From contig BPQB01000052.1 of assembly GCA_019973155.2 (NCBI GenBank), forward strand, positions 1 to 64,000: a stretch of 64,000 nt of DNA. Direction: 5' to 3'. Origin of the DNA: Phanerochaete sordida (lineage: Eukaryota; Basidiomycota; Agaricomycetes; Polyporales; Phanerochaetaceae). The notes under the pieces were generated by a model, which was given only the letters and a program-made list of their open reading frames with translations, ran no database searches and had not been told where the DNA came from. Shown one piece after another: positions 41,612 to 53,433 of this stretch. Numbering within the stretch: the first letter of the stretch is position 1; each line of letters starts with the position of its first letter. A program made the position numbers and the translations under genes.

Positions 41612-43272
41612 TTAAAGATTCCCTATATCTAAGTCGTCTCCGACTGTCGTCCGGTCGTCTTCATCTTCGTCTCGTATTGTGGTCCTCAGCCTCGTGAGAG
41701 CCTTCCCGAGTTCGTTGCGACCCTGGTCATTCGTTCCGCAGCCCCAGAATGTGTCCACCTATGGTATGTCACTGAGACTATGTGTAAAAAGGTCGTACTG
41801 AGAAACTCACAGGATTCGCGTTGATCAGTTCTCGTTCGCCGGTTGACATGAGCAGCTGGCGCAGGTTCTCGTACTGGGCAAATTTCGTCTTGAGAACGAT
41901 ATCCATACATTGAATGTTCACGTCGAACCAATCGTTGCGCTGGTGGAGCCGAAGAAGTGCTGCCTGCTCCCAGGCCGCTCTCGACGAGGTCTGTGTTCGA
42001 ATGTGCTCGGCCAGGTGCGGGGCGTTGCTCAGGAACTTGTGCGCTTGGAACACTGACATCGTACCAAAATGAGTATCTATAAAATCTGCTAGAACAAGAC
42101 GCGGTGCTCACAGTGCTCAGCAGTGGGATATACCTTCCCTTGAAATGACACTGTGTGCGGCGAATTGTTCATGAACCTGTCTCCGCGGTCAGCGACGCTG
42201 ACTCGAACGAACTGCAGACTTACTCGCTATAGGGATCGTCCCTGTCGAAGAAAAAAATGGGCAAATTCGATGATATGTCAACTCGTCTCGCTGTAAACAA
42301 CAAATGTGCCATAAATCCTGTAAGTTGCGTCGTTGGGATTGTGACCATAGCCTCGACTGACCTGCGGGAGGGTTAACGTTCCCAGTATTACTTGGGCCGC
42401 GTGTCACGGGCTTGGGTACCGGCAACGGTCTTCCTGCTTTGCCTCCGCCTGGAGCCGGGACCTGCAGAATATCAAACGCTATAGGTCGCTCGCCAAGACA
42501 TCTGCATGTCGGGTACGCACTGCGGAAGGGCTGGTCGGAGATGTTGGGTCCGGCATGGACCCTGGCATCGAACCTGGCATCGACACCAGCTGTGGAATTT
42601 TTTGTGCCTGTACTTGTGACGAGAAAGAAGCCACTGCAGGCTGCGTGGTCGCGTTATTCCTCAGCCGAGTCCTCACTCGCATCAGCGCCTTCCCGAGCTC
42701 ATTTCGTCCCTGATGGTCCCCTCCACAACCCCAGAACCCGTCATCCTACGGGATGCACAGCGTCAGTGCGCCTCAGTGCGCATCATCGCTGTCCGCACTC
42801 ACAGGACTGTTTTGGACGATATCTACGTCTCCTGTGCTTAGTAGCATGTCGCGCAAGACTGCATGCTTTGTAAACTTCGTCTCTAGTACTTGCTCCATGA
42901 GGCCAAGATTGACATTGAACCAGTCACCGCGCTGATACTGTCGCAGCTTTGTTGCCTCCTCGCGAGCCGCTCGAGCACTCGGTGCATTTCTGATGCGTTC
43001 CGCGAGGTCCGGACGCGCATCGAGAAACTTGTGAGCCTGGAAGACTGCACTCTGGTGAGTCTCACAGCCCGCGGGACCTGTAACGCTACTCACGATGCTC
43101 AGACGTAGGGTAGGACTTCCCCTCGAACTCGACGGGGTACGGCGAGAAGTTCGTGAATCTGTCGCGCGACGATGAGCCCGCGCGTCTATCCGATGATAGC
43201 GCGATGCGCGCACCCGAAGTACGGCTGCCCCTTCTCGTAGAACAGGACCGGCTCGCCCTGTGGACTTTGCAT
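41612..43272 (-). CDS. Tandem (two-domain) NADAR protein
   Basis: Start ATG 43272-43270, 80 bp below a TATATAA at 43351-43357. First unit: GEPVLFYEKGQPYFG, FTNFSPYPVEFEGKSYPTSEH, FQAHKFLDARPDLAERIR, ETKFTKHAVLRDMLLSTGD and DDGFWGCGGDHQGRNELGK. A Met-Pro-Gly repeat linker follows. A phase-0 intron (GTGCGT...TTCTGCAG) then leads in frame through VPAPGGGKAGRP, and a second intron to LPIFFFDRDDPYSE, FMNNSPHTVSFQGKVYPTAEH, AKFAQYENLRQLLMSTGE-like and VDTFWGCGTNDQGRNELGK, with an acidic tail ending TAA 41614-41612. Both domains keep the paired motifs, so both may be active. All junctions stay in frame. Confidence 0.75.
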
Positions 43273-43350
43273 GCTGTAGGAGGTGGAGAACGACAAAGAA
43301 GGCTACCTGGGCGGGGCTGTGGTTGACGGGCACAAGGCCAGTGTCTGCCT

Positions 43351-43357
43351 ATATAAA
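43351..43357 (-). promoter_or_regulatory. TATA box of the tandem NADAR gene
   Basis: GTTTATATAGG on the minus strand, about 80 bp upstream of the start at 43272. Confidence 0.5.
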
Positions 43358-43680
43358 CGCATCATTCCCTCCCACGTCCTGGCAATCAAGCACAAACAGC
43401 ACGCCCCTTGGTCCTGCGTCGCTTATCAGAGCTACGTTGGCGCATCCACGGCACAGGTCATGCCAATCGGATGATCAACCATCGTTGTGCCAGTGCCCGA
43501 TGAATAATACATTGATTGAGTGTTCCTAGGACAAGTACGATACAAACGCAGCGTCGGCAATAATAATCAACACAGTCCGATGGTAAATAACAGAGCTTCA
43601 CACTTCAAGGCCGTCGACAAGACGGGAACCGCGCTGCGATTCTCCGAGTCAGCGGCACACCGGCTCTACGGGCGGCCCCT

Positions 43681-44350
43681 TCAGCGGACAGTGCTTCGGG
43701 AACGTCCACGGCCTACGGGGGCCACCTGTTCCTGTCTCCGCGCATCTTCGACTGCGCGCAGCTGCGCTCTGAGTCTCATGAGGGCCTTCCCCAGCTCGTT
43801 TTTGCCCTTCATGTCCTTGCCATATCCCCAGAAGGGATCCACCTGCCGCGCGATGTCTCAGCGTTGACCCCAGATATGCATGACGAAGGAGCACTTACAG
43901 GGCTCGCCTCGACGAGACCGCGGTCGCCGGTCGACAGGAGCAATTGGTGCAGGCTCGAGTGCTGCGTGAACTTCGCCTCCAGGGCTAGATCCATACACTC
44001 GCGATTGACTCTGAACCAGTCGCTCCGCTGGTGCTCACGGAGACGCTGCGCCTCTGCAAGGGCCAACTTGGATGAAGGCTGTATTCGTATATGCTCCGCT
44101 ATATCGGGCGCGGTTTGCATGAATTTTTGAGCTTGAAACACTGTGTTTTGTGAGCAGACGTGCAGGCTGGATGAAAGAGATCGCGCTTACAATGCTCAGA
44201 GGTAGGATACAATTTTCCGTCATACCAGACTTCATGAGGCGAGAAGTTCGTGAATCTTGTATTATCATTAGCAATATCTTCACCATGATGAGTCTACACT
44301 CACTCGTAGTATGGCTGATCCCTGTCGTAGAAGTAGATTGGCTCCTCCAT
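43681..44350 (-). CDS. NADAR domain protein
   Basis: Four exons. Start ATG 44350 gives a minimal protein that begins directly with the domain: EEPIYFYDRDQPYYE / FTNFSPHEVWYDGKLYPTSEH / LFQAQKFMQTAPDIAEHIR...EAKFTQHSSLHQLLLSTGD / VDPFWGYGKDMKGKNELGK, then an Arg/Glu-rich tail to TGA 43683-43681. Introns use GTGAGT/ATACAAG, GTAAGC/AACACAG and GTAAGT/CGGCAG at the positions shared by the family. A TTATATAG lies ~35 bp upstream. This is the shortest and cleanest family member here. Confidence 0.8.
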
Positions 44351-44582
44351 GACCTCAGGAGTCGAAGAGAAGCGGCCCTTGACTATATAATCGGACGATC
44401 GTTAACCGGCATCGCAACGATGTAGATCTTGGGTCGCTCGCTCACGTTTTTGGTAGGCAGAAGGTGCCCTTGCGCCACGCCTTCGCTTTCCATGTTGTGG
44501 CTCCACGCTAGCCGCTCTTCTCTGTGGGACAATGTCAGGATGTGGCTGCAAGGGTACGGTTGGCAGCGGCTGCGAGGAATCG

Positions 44583-45354
44583 TCAGCGTACGCTGCAGCC
44601 AAAGATGAGTGTACCGACTTTCTCTTCTCCACGGGATTGGCTTCTGCGTCGGGTCTGGTTCGAGAAGACGTGCGCGTTCACGCCAGGAATGACAGCATTA
44701 TTCTCCGCCTCGTATCGTAGATGGTTTCTGAGACGCATGAGAGCCTTGCCTAGCTCGTTTTGCCCCCTACCATTCCTCCCGGTGCCCCAGAAGTCGTCGA
44801 GCTGTCGGGACTTTGGTCATCACCAGCACCATCCGCGGCACTGCTTCGCTTACAGGGCTGTTCTCAATAAGCAACCTGTCTCCTGTTCCGAGCAGCATGT
44901 CACGCAGCGCTGCATGCTGAGTGAACTTGGCATGGAGAGCCCGGTCCATCATGTTGAGGTTGACGTGGAACCAGTCGTTGCGTTGTTTTCGTCGATTGTT
45001 GGTCGCTTCTGTCAGGGCCTGACGAGCACTTGGAGCGTTCCTGACCCGCTCTGCGAGGTCTGGACGGTGGCCAATGAATTTGAGTGCTTGAAATACTGAG
45101 AACGATCAGAATCGCTAGCAGCACCCCGCACAGGTAACGCCACGCACGGTGTTCTGATGTTGGATACAGCCTATCCTCGTAGTACACTGGAAATGCCGCA
45201 AAGTTGGTGAACCTGCAGTCCAACCTCTGGTCATGCACATCCTTCCAGCACCCGACTGGAGAACATACTCATAGTATGGCCTTCCTCTCTCGTAGAAGAG
45301 GATCGGGGTCTTCTTGTTCGTTTTCCAAAACTTCCAGCGACTGGCCGAACTCAT
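44583..45354 (-). CDS. NADAR domain protein
   Basis: Start ATG 45354 opens a basic leader (SRWKFWKTNKK) before TPILFYERGRPYYE. Then come FTNFAAFPVYYEDRLYPTSEH, LFQALKFIGHRPDLAERVR, HAKFTQHAALRDMLLGTGDRLL, and LDDFWGTGRNGRGQNELGKALMRLR. The C-terminal ~45 residues are Arg/Ser/Gln-rich, ending TGA 44585-44583. Intron positions match the other members. The FTQHAALRDMLLGTGD segment is closest to the first unit of the tandem gene next door, supporting local duplication. Confidence 0.75.
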
Positions 45355-45671
45355 GTCGCGCCTCTCGTGACTAGCGTCCCTCGCCGGAGCGACGTCGAAC
45401 CCCCCTTGTGCGGGTCGTGCCATGCTTCTTCCTCGCTCTCCCCCTCGATGTTGTAATTGCATGTCTGTCATATGTGCTAGAGACTTCTCAGTATGAGCGA
45501 ATGGATGTATGACGCAGCAAGCGTTGGGGACCACAGGAGTTATAGGGTACGCGTTGAGGAGCACGGGCGATACAAGGCACCACTCGGCTTCTGGCTCCAT
45601 GCTTGTCCGCGACGATGCCACAGCACGCTATCTTTATGGACAGATGTCTCCCACGGTTTCACAAAACGCAT

Positions 45672-46124
45672 TTACAACACGCCCTTCTTCCCGCCACCTT
45701 GTGCGAACAGCCCGGCACAGCTTTCTGCGGCGCATGTCCGCCTGCTCCCGTCCTCATGCACTCCGTTCCCAGCGCAACAATTGTCAGCATGGCTCTTGAA
45801 GGCTGGGACGCCCAGCTTCAACTGTTGTTGAATGTACGCTGAATGGCTGTCATCGATACGGCATTTGTCCCAAGAACGATTTGACGATCTATCACCGCCA
45901 AAGCCGACAATACGAGCCCTTAAAGGATCAGGAACAGTTATGGGCAGATGATACAATGCGTCAAAAGGTTTGTATGCGCCGCAGGCCGCGTACGCGAGTG
46001 GATTCCGCTGGAGGAGGTTGGACGCTTGGTTGAAGCGGCGCAGACCATCCTCGTCATATATGCTAGGCCAAGGTTTGGACCCTTCCCAGTCACACGCCGT
46101 ATCAGCACGCATGTGGTTTTCCAC
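45672..46124 (-). CDS. Hypothetical protein
   Basis: 150-codon open frame with moderate composition and seven cysteines (YAACGAY, NCCAGNG, RTCAAESCAGLF). No domain, no signal peptide and no obvious introns. It lies between the NADAR cluster and the zinc-finger gene. Could be a real orphan gene or chance. Confidence 0.3.
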   Translation of the reverse strand: MENHMRADTACDWEGSKPWPSIYDEDGLRRFNQASNLLQRNPLAYAACGAYKPFDALYHLPITVPDPLRARIVGFGGDRSSNRSWDKCRIDDSHSAYIQQQLKLGVPAFKSHADNCCAGNGVHEDGSRRTCAAESCAGLFAQGGGKKGVL

Positions 46125-46409
46125 TTATCGTTGGAAGTATACGGGAAAGGCTATGTTGAGGTCCAGACCGTGTAGGGGATGTGTGCCGCAGGACCGGTGC
46201 GACTGCGACTGTGCGTGACTGTAAACGCCAGGATGGCTGTGGGCGCAGGCAGTGATGTCGGTGTGCACGATCCCTCTGGGAGAGCGTCAGCGGAATGCTG
46301 CCGCTGATTGCCCAGATACGACTGGCTGATCTTACCTCTCTAGAACGTTATAAGCCATACAGCAAGGTCGACGATCAGTGTCATCCGCTACTCAACCTTC
46401 ATTACGACG

Positions 46410-46893
46410 ATGGCTAGCGGATGCGCTTACCCAGGCTGCACTACACCGGTCTTCACGGACGGCAAGGGCAAGACGTCGCAGTACTGCTCGCGCAGACACA
46501 TGCAAGCGATGTCGGCCCAGGCACCCGCCGCGCCCAGCATTCCGGGACGGGCCCCAGGAGCCCCGCAAATTCCTGCACTCCCGCCCCTCCCGCCGCTTCC
46601 TGCCCTTCCACAGTTCTCAGCTGTGCCGCAGGCCCCCACCGTGCCACAAGCCGCCACGGTGCCGCTCTGCAAGGCATGCTGTCAACGTCCCTTCAGCTTC
46701 CATTCATCGTTAAGTGCATCTCCCCAGAACTGCAAGTCTAGGCCAGCCTATGTCGATCGTAGCACTGGTAAGTGCCCGTCCCGAACCGCAGGCGGATGTG
46801 ACGTACATGTGCCATACAGTGCCGTTCTCGACACACGACTTTTGTGGTCGCACTTGCGCGAACACGTACATTGTCAGCGGAAAGACTGTATAA
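46410..46893 (+). CDS. Two-zinc-finger protein (type found next to PARP/ART domains in agaricomycetes)
   Basis: 143 aa in two exons (46410-46767, 46820-46893; 52-nt intron GTAAGT...CATACAG). Finger 1: CAYPGCTTPVF with YCSRRH. A Pro/Ala-rich linker follows. Finger 2: CKACCQRP, then PAYVDRSTG and, across the intron, HDFCGRTCANTYI. The paired C-x-GC...FCGxxC pattern recalls fungal proteins in which such fingers precede an ADP-ribosyltransferase (PARP-type) domain; that link is from memory. Here translation stops right after finger 2, so no catalytic domain is present. Position beside NADAR genes is suggestive but unproven. Confidence 0.6.
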
Positions 46894-47342
46894 AAGGTGA
46901 GTATCTCGCGAGCAAAACCGCCAGCATTTGCACCAATGAAAGAGATTTCTAGATAGGCAGACGAGGCGGAAGGGACGGCCTCGACCGAACCTCACCAACG
47001 TGGTGCGGCTTCCACGTCTGCTGCACGCCCAATCTATAGCGGGTGTCGCTCAAGGCGCCGCATGTTCTTCATTATTCTTGACCTTGGTTCCTGGACACGA
47101 GTTTAGCCCGAATAGCACGTCGTACACATACATTGCTATGCATTGAATTGTGAGACTGAGGAGATGAGGAGTAGAGAGAGAAAAGCGCAAACGAATAAGA
47201 GAGGAGAGAGCTATCAAGAGAGACGATGAGACAGATGAGAGGAAAGCGAGCAGCGGTCAAGCACGAGTCACGACTGGAGGACAAGAGAATCTGTTACTGC
47301 GAGTTCCGACAGTGCACCGCCCACGCTCCGCGGGCCACGCGC
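46894..47342. other. Intergenic 3' region
   Basis: Between the convergent 3' ends of the zinc-finger gene and DEF1. Purine-rich (GAGAGA) around 47155-47230, probably in the DEF1 3' UTR. No gene seen. Confidence 0.45.
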
Positions 47343-50300
47343 CTACTGCCAGTAGCCCTGCTGCCTGGGCTGGTACGAGTAGAAGCTGCCGTCCGACGAG
47401 CCCTGCGGGTAGCCGAGGTGTCCCTGGGGGCCCTGGCCCTGCGGCTGGTGCTGCTGGCCCTGCGCGGCCTGGGGGCCCTGGCCGGCGTTGCTGAAGCGCT
47501 GACCGTAGAAACCGCCCTGGGGCTGCTGCGCGCCACGGCCGCCCTGCTGCTGCGCGGTCTGGCCGACGCCGGCGCCGACGTCTTTCGCGTTGCCGCCGTA
47601 CGGCTTGTACGCGGCTTCCGGCGAGCCGCCGGAGCGCTGGCCGAGGGGCGCGGCCGACGAGGGACCGGAGCTCTGGCTGAGACCCATGAAGCCCTGCATG
47701 CCCTGGCCGCTGCCGCCGTACAGCTGCTTGCCGTAGTCGTTCGACGGGAGGCCGCTCACGCCTTGGCCGTGGCCGTGCTGGTAGTCGATGTCACCGTATG
47801 GCGACGACGAGTGCTGCTGGCCGTAAAGACCCTGGCCATACGGCGACTGCGGTTGCACGGAGGTCGGCGCCTGCTTAGTCGCAGGAGAGGGCGCAGACTG
47901 GGGGCCGGGCTGACCCTGGAAGACGGTCGGGTACTTGACGAACGGCTGGGGCACAGAGTAGCCGGAGCTGTAAGGCGAGCCGTAATACTGGTTCTGGGGG
48001 TAAGGGGTGTAGTAGTACGGCAGAGGCGGAGGGTAGCTCTGCGGAGGGCCCTGACCACCGGGCTGGCCCTGGGTAGCGGACTGGCCAGATTGAGGGAGCT
48101 GCTGTGATGGCTGCGCGTTGGAAGGAGGAAGTCCAGGAGCGCCGTGGGGCTGCTGGGGAGCACCAGGGAGACCCTTAAGGTCTTCGTGACCAAGCATGTT
48201 GCGGTTACCAAACCCGGTTTGCGCAGAGTAGGAGTCGTAGAAGTTCTGGAGTGGCATGCGGTGAGTAAAATGTTGAATTGATAGTGCGGACGAAGCATAC
48301 CCTCTGGTTCTCGCCGTACTGGTAATCACCCCCGCTGAATCCACCCAGGTGCGAGCCCTGGCTCTGGTGACCAAGCTGGCCGGAGAGCTGACCGAAGGAG
48401 CCATATGGGCCATCCTGGCTCTGAGAAGCAGACACAGGCGGCGTCGCAGTGTGGAAGTATGGCGGCTCCTGTTGGCGGAAGTACGAAGAATGACCACCGA
48501 TGCTTTGTTGGGGCGCAGGTGCGACGTGCGGCGACTGAGAAGCAGTGTGGTTCTGGTCGAGGTGGCTTTGCAGACCGTGCTGGGAGTACTGCTGTTGCTG
48601 CTGTTGCTGCGAGAGCAGGCCCTGAGACTGCACGGGCTGCTGAGGATGCTGCTGAGACGGGAGCGATGGAGGGGCAGCGGGGATGTTATGCGAGTAGGAC
48701 GTAATGTTGGAAGCGGAGGCGGACGACTGGGGCTGAGCAGAAACTTGCGCAGGGAGGGCAGGCTGCGAGAGAGACGCCTGCAGACCGGCAGACGTTTGGT
48801 GCTGGGCTGAGGGAGGCAGCTGGTTGGTAGGGGAGACTTGAGCAGGTTGCTGCGCCTGCTGAGGAATGCCTTGCTGGAAAAGACCGCCGTTGAGCGATGT
48901 CTGAGCGGAAGGGGAAGTGGGTGCAGGCGCGACTTCCTGAGCCTGGCTGGGGATAGGCAAAGCTGGCGGGTGAGTAGGCTGGACAGTCACGGGCTCCGCG
49001 TTGGCAGCAGGCTCTGCTGCACGCGCAAAAGCTGGTTCCGCAGAGCTGTCTTGCCTGAGAAACAAATCAGATACCACGGCTTACTGTTGACTTTGGTGGC
49101 ACTCACGTCGAGTCAAGGTCATCACCGCCAAGGCTCAAGCTACCGAACTGCATTCCAACCTTCTCCAGAGTGCCGAAGCTTCCACTGGGCATGATGACAG
49201 CTTGATCGGGCTTGAACTTGTGCCTATGTGCCGCGGAAGTGGGCCTAGTGTGCTGAGCAGGGGTCGCCGGCTTCAGCGGGGCCGGGGCTTGCACCGGCTC
49301 TTGCTTCGCTGCTGGCTGGACCTGTGCCGGGAGAGATGGAATCTCAGGCTCTGCAGGAAGCACTACGGTCACCTCCTCCTCCTTGATCTTGATCTCCTCT
49401 AGGACAACGGGCTCCGCGCTCTTCGTTGCAGGTTCGTCGTCCCATGTCGGCGCCTGTACAGTAGTCGGCTCCTCCCAGCCTTGGGCAGCAGGCTCCGGCT
49501 GGGGTTCTTGCTGTGCTGGCTCAGGAGCAGGAGCAGATGGCGGTTGCGACGGCTGAACAGCAGGTGTTGGGGGTGCAGGAGCAGCCACCGGAGCTGGTGC
49601 TGGGGCGGGTGCCGGAGGGGGTGTCGGCTTTTCTTGAGGTCTAGTTCATCGCGTGATGGTCAATACGAGTCGTTGTATAAGCCGTAGACACATACTTAGC
49701 AATTTGTGCCCAAGATAGCTTTGACGTAGCGGGTGTTTTCGTCGGCTTGACAGGAGCAGGAGGAAGAGAGGGTTGGGAGGGGGCGGGAGGTGCGGGAGCA
49801 AGGGCAGAAGCACCGTTCGCGATCGTGTCTCCCCCCCACGTCGCAGGCGTGCTTGTGTTCTCGGAGACGGGCTCAGCAGCAGCAGCATCCTGCACCGGCT
49901 TAGCTCCGTTGACGTCGGCAGCGGCTGAGTCGCCCGCCTGGCCTTCCTCGTCCTTCGGAGCAGCACCATCATCGTTCTTGCTGGGACCAGACTTCACGTG
50001 ACGACCGTTGGCCTCCTGGTGTCCTCCCCGGCCAGTTGCACCGCGCACAGCACCTCCCCGTCCAGGACCGCCCCTTCCACCGCGTCCGCCCCTAGCACCG
50101 CGGAAGTCGCCACGCTCTTGCTTGGCTGTGTAGTCCCTGGACTGGGTCTGAGGAGCGCTAGCAGACGGCTTCTTCTCTTTCTTGCGTTGGACGGCACCCC
50201 ACTGCTCGGCATGGCCTGCGATTGCTACGTGTTGAGCGGGTGACATTTGCAGAAAAGCGGGGGACGCACCTTCGCTGATTCTGACCACTGCAAGTTCAAC

Positions 50301-50512
50301 ATCGCCATTTACATCAAAGAGAAGTGACTGAAGGTCTTATAGGCCCGAGTGAAAAGTCAGGACGTCTGGTCGTATGCCCTCACGACATGGTATTTACCTT
50401 CGTTCGACCATGCCGGGAACATCTCTTGTAGCTGTTGTGCTTGCTTGCGGAACTTTTCAGGAGCCGCCTCTGCAGGGGCCTGGGGCCTGCGGTAGCTGGA
50501 CGAATTGTACAT
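47343..50512 (-). CDS. DEF1: CUE-domain, Gln-rich protein; DEF1-like RNA polymerase II degradation factor
   Basis: Start ATG 50512-50510. N-terminal CUE-type ubiquitin-binding domain: RKQAQQLQEMFPAWSNEG joined across an intron to VNGDVELAVVRISEG. Next is HVAIAGHAEQWGAVQRKKEKK, a block diagnostic of DEF1 homologs, then an RGG stretch (GARGGRGGRGGPGRGG). The remaining ~700 residues are Pro/Gln/Ser/Gly-rich low complexity ending YQPRQQGYWQ, interrupted by short introns (near 50290, 49640, 49080 and 48290). In yeast Def1 couples stalled RNA polymerase II to ubiquitin-dependent degradation. Its Q-rich tail is processed to allow nuclear entry. Length and architecture fit. Confidence 0.8.
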
Positions 50513-50945
50513 TCTGGACGGGACTCGTGTTTTTGCTGTGCAAAACGAGTTTGACGGTGGAAGGAGGAGAGTTTGGAAATCCCACTTGTGACGCAGCCCG
50601 CTAATGAGCCGCCGGCCGGCCGGTAACAAATGGCCGGCCGTCAGTGATATCCTTGCCGGAAGACCTAAGGAGTTACTTACTTTCGGCCGGCCAATGTTTA
50701 TTTAACTTCTCCGTACGCCGGGTTGTCATGCTAAATCACCTCCAAACCATCTACCCTTCCTCCCCCCATGTTTCTGCCGACGTCTCACGCATATATCGCT
50801 TGAGGATCTGCACCGGCTGCTGCTTGGAACCGCCTGTCAACATTTCTCCCCTTTTTCCTCGATCTTCTGTGTCCATATTTATTCCAACGAGCCTGCTTCG
50901 CCCTCGCTTTCGGACGGCCTTTCCTAGATCCTCAGTGCGTTCAAC

Positions 50946-53433
50946 ATGCAGTCCAAACGCCCACCGAACCTCTCGCTGCAGATAGGCGAGAGACCGCCGG
51001 CGAGAACTGTGATAGAACTTCCTACTCCTGTGGAAGAACCGGCTGAGGATCTACACGAGGAGGCATCAAGGTCTTCGTCACCCGCGTCCAGTTCCTCAGA
51101 CTCACAGGAAGCCTTCCTCGAGGAGAACGACGCCATTTCTGATGACTTGTCAAAGGATCTCGCTCTCCTAGAACAGCTACGTCGGAGCGTCCACAAGAAC
51201 CTTCGCTTGCGACCCATTCGCTCAGCTTCAGGGTCCATACGAAGCCAGCACACCCCCGAGCTCGCCACGTCCTCATCGCAGTCTTCAGATTCGCCTTCCG
51301 AGTCTGCGGCAGATGCTGCCCGCCAACGCACACCGAGTCCTGACTCTGCGTTTAGCCCGGCGAGTGCGTACTTCACCCCGCTCACCGAGTTCGGAGCGAC
51401 GCCCATCAGTGCTCTGCACCATTCACGCCACACCTCCCTCGACGTCCAGGTTCTGCAAGCGCAAATGCACGTGCAGCAGCCAGCGAAGCCTCCCGCATCG
51501 GCCCCGGGGCAGGGCGTCAGCCCTGCGCTTCTCCTCGCGCGGCTTTCCACGCCCACTCGCCCGCTGCTCATCGACACTCGACCTGTCGCAGCATTCTCGC
51601 GGTTACACCTGCCACAGAGTGTCAACATCGCCATTCCATCCCTTATCCTTCGCCGGTCACGCAAGCCAGCAAATGCGTTTCACTCCCTCGAGGCCCTGCG
51701 TCAGTACATCACCACCGATGAGAGCAAGCGTGTCTGGGACGACCTGATGGCCGGACACGACTGGGACGGGGACGTGATAGTCTACGACGAAATCATGCTC
51801 CCGAAAGATCGGAACAACCACCAGGCGACAGCCTGGGCGATCATGGAGCTCATCGCACCGCTCCTGGCCCATGGCAGTGTTGATTTCCTCGAGGGCGGCT
51901 TTGCTGCTGCGCGAAAGCACCCGTACCTGTCGGAGCATATGGTGGCGGGCACAGAAGCCTCTGATCCGCCAGACGTTGCACCGGAGCTGAGTTCCGCCCC
52001 AGTGCTGTCCTCGAGCATCGCCAGCACCTCTAAAAAGCAAGCTCCCGTCTCGGGCCTCGCGCAGCTAGACACGCTCATCGCTGCTCGCTCGAAGAAGATG
52101 CCCGAAATCGAGCAGCCCGTCCCGTCCCCGCAACCTCTCATGCCCACCGCTATCAACTCTTGGAACATCGAAGACTTCATGAGCCCGTCTCCCGCTCCCT
52201 CTGCCACCGTATTTTCTCGCCCGCAACCGCCTCGCCGGCCGAGCATACCCACCCTCCGTCGACTCGACACAGAACGAGCGTCACCACTACCCAAGTTGCA
52301 GGTTCCAGCTGGGCAGTCCAAACCACACACTCTCGCGGCTCCTAGCGGCGCCAACAGGAAGGCTCGCTCGCGTTCGCCTTCACATCTCAACCTTGTACAT
52401 TCCAACCACTCGCCGCCACCATCGGCGCTGCTTCTGTCGCCGCCGAACCCCTCACGCGACCTGGTCCCACCCCACTCGCCGGCGTACTCGCTCACGCCGC
52501 GGTCAGCGCACACACCGCTCCCGCGCTCGCCCGCTACCGCGCGTCCGGAGATGGATCAGCCGCCTACGACGGAAGAGCCGTTCCCGGAGTTCTCCGTGTC
52601 GACGATCCTGCCCAACTTTCTCTTCCTCGGTCCCGAGCTCACGCTGGAGGAGCACGTCGAGATGCTGCTCGCGAACGGCGTCAAGCGCATCATCAACATC
52701 GCGGCGGAGTGCGACGACGACCACGGCCTGCGCCTGCGCGACCGCTTCGAGCGCTACGTGCACATCCCGATGCGCGACACGGTCGAGGAGGACAACATCA
52801 CGCGCGGCGTGCGGGAGGTGTGCCAGTTCCTCGGTGAGTGCGCAGGCAAGCTGTCTCGTGCGCTGGCTAACTCGCTGTCCAGACGACGCGCGTCTGCACT
52901 CGGCGCCGACCTACGTCCACTGCAAGGCGGGCAAGTCGCGGTCCGTCACGGCCGTCATGGCGTACCTCATCCACGCGAACCACTGGACGCTCTCGCGCGC
53001 ATACACCTTCGTGCTCGAGCGGCGCAAGGGCATCTCGCCGAACATCGGCTTCGTCTCGGAGCTGATGACGTTCGAGGAGCAGGAGCTCGGCGGGAAGAGC
53101 GTCGGCGTCGTCAAGATGGCGCCGGCCGAGCCCGAGCCCGACGCGGGCGCAGGCGGGCCGACGATGACGGGGAACTACGGTGTCGCGCTCGGCGGGCGGC
53201 GCCCGCAGCACCTGCGCGAGAGCCTGCCGCCCGCGTTCTCCGCGCAGCACTCGCTGAACCTCGTCCCGACGCTGCACGACGCGGCGCAGCTCGGCGACTC
53301 GCAGCAGGAGCTCGAGATCAAGGACGCCGAGGGCCGGTACCGCCATGCGCGGCGCGCGCCCGTCGACGAGACGACGCTGCAGCCGATGCGCCGCGTGAGC
53401 AAGGCGGGGCTCGAGAGCGCCGTGTATTTATGA
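50946..53433 (+). CDS. Rhodanese plus dual-specificity phosphatase (MAP kinase phosphatase type)
   Basis: Two exons (50946-52833, 52883-53433; intron GTGAGT...TGTCCAG), 812 aa. A Ser-rich N-terminus contains a rhodanese/CH2-like domain at about 180-330 (LLIDTRPVAAFSRLHLPQSV, GDVIVYDEI). It is followed by a long Pro/Ser linker and a C-terminal DSP domain: ILPNFLFLGPEL, GVKRIINIAAEC, and YVHCKAGKSRSVTAVMAYL with the HCX5R catalytic loop (HCKAGKSR). This layout is that of MKP-type phosphatases (compare yeast Msg5/Sdp1), dephosphorylating Thr/Tyr in MAP kinase activation loops. The C-terminal 130 residues are extra and low-complexity. Divergently arranged with DEF1. Confidence 0.85.

Noticed and set aside
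47226..48107. 293-codon plus-strand Leu/Arg/Ala-rich open frame
   Set aside because: Antisense shadow of the Gln/Gly-rich DEF1 C-terminus; no independent features.
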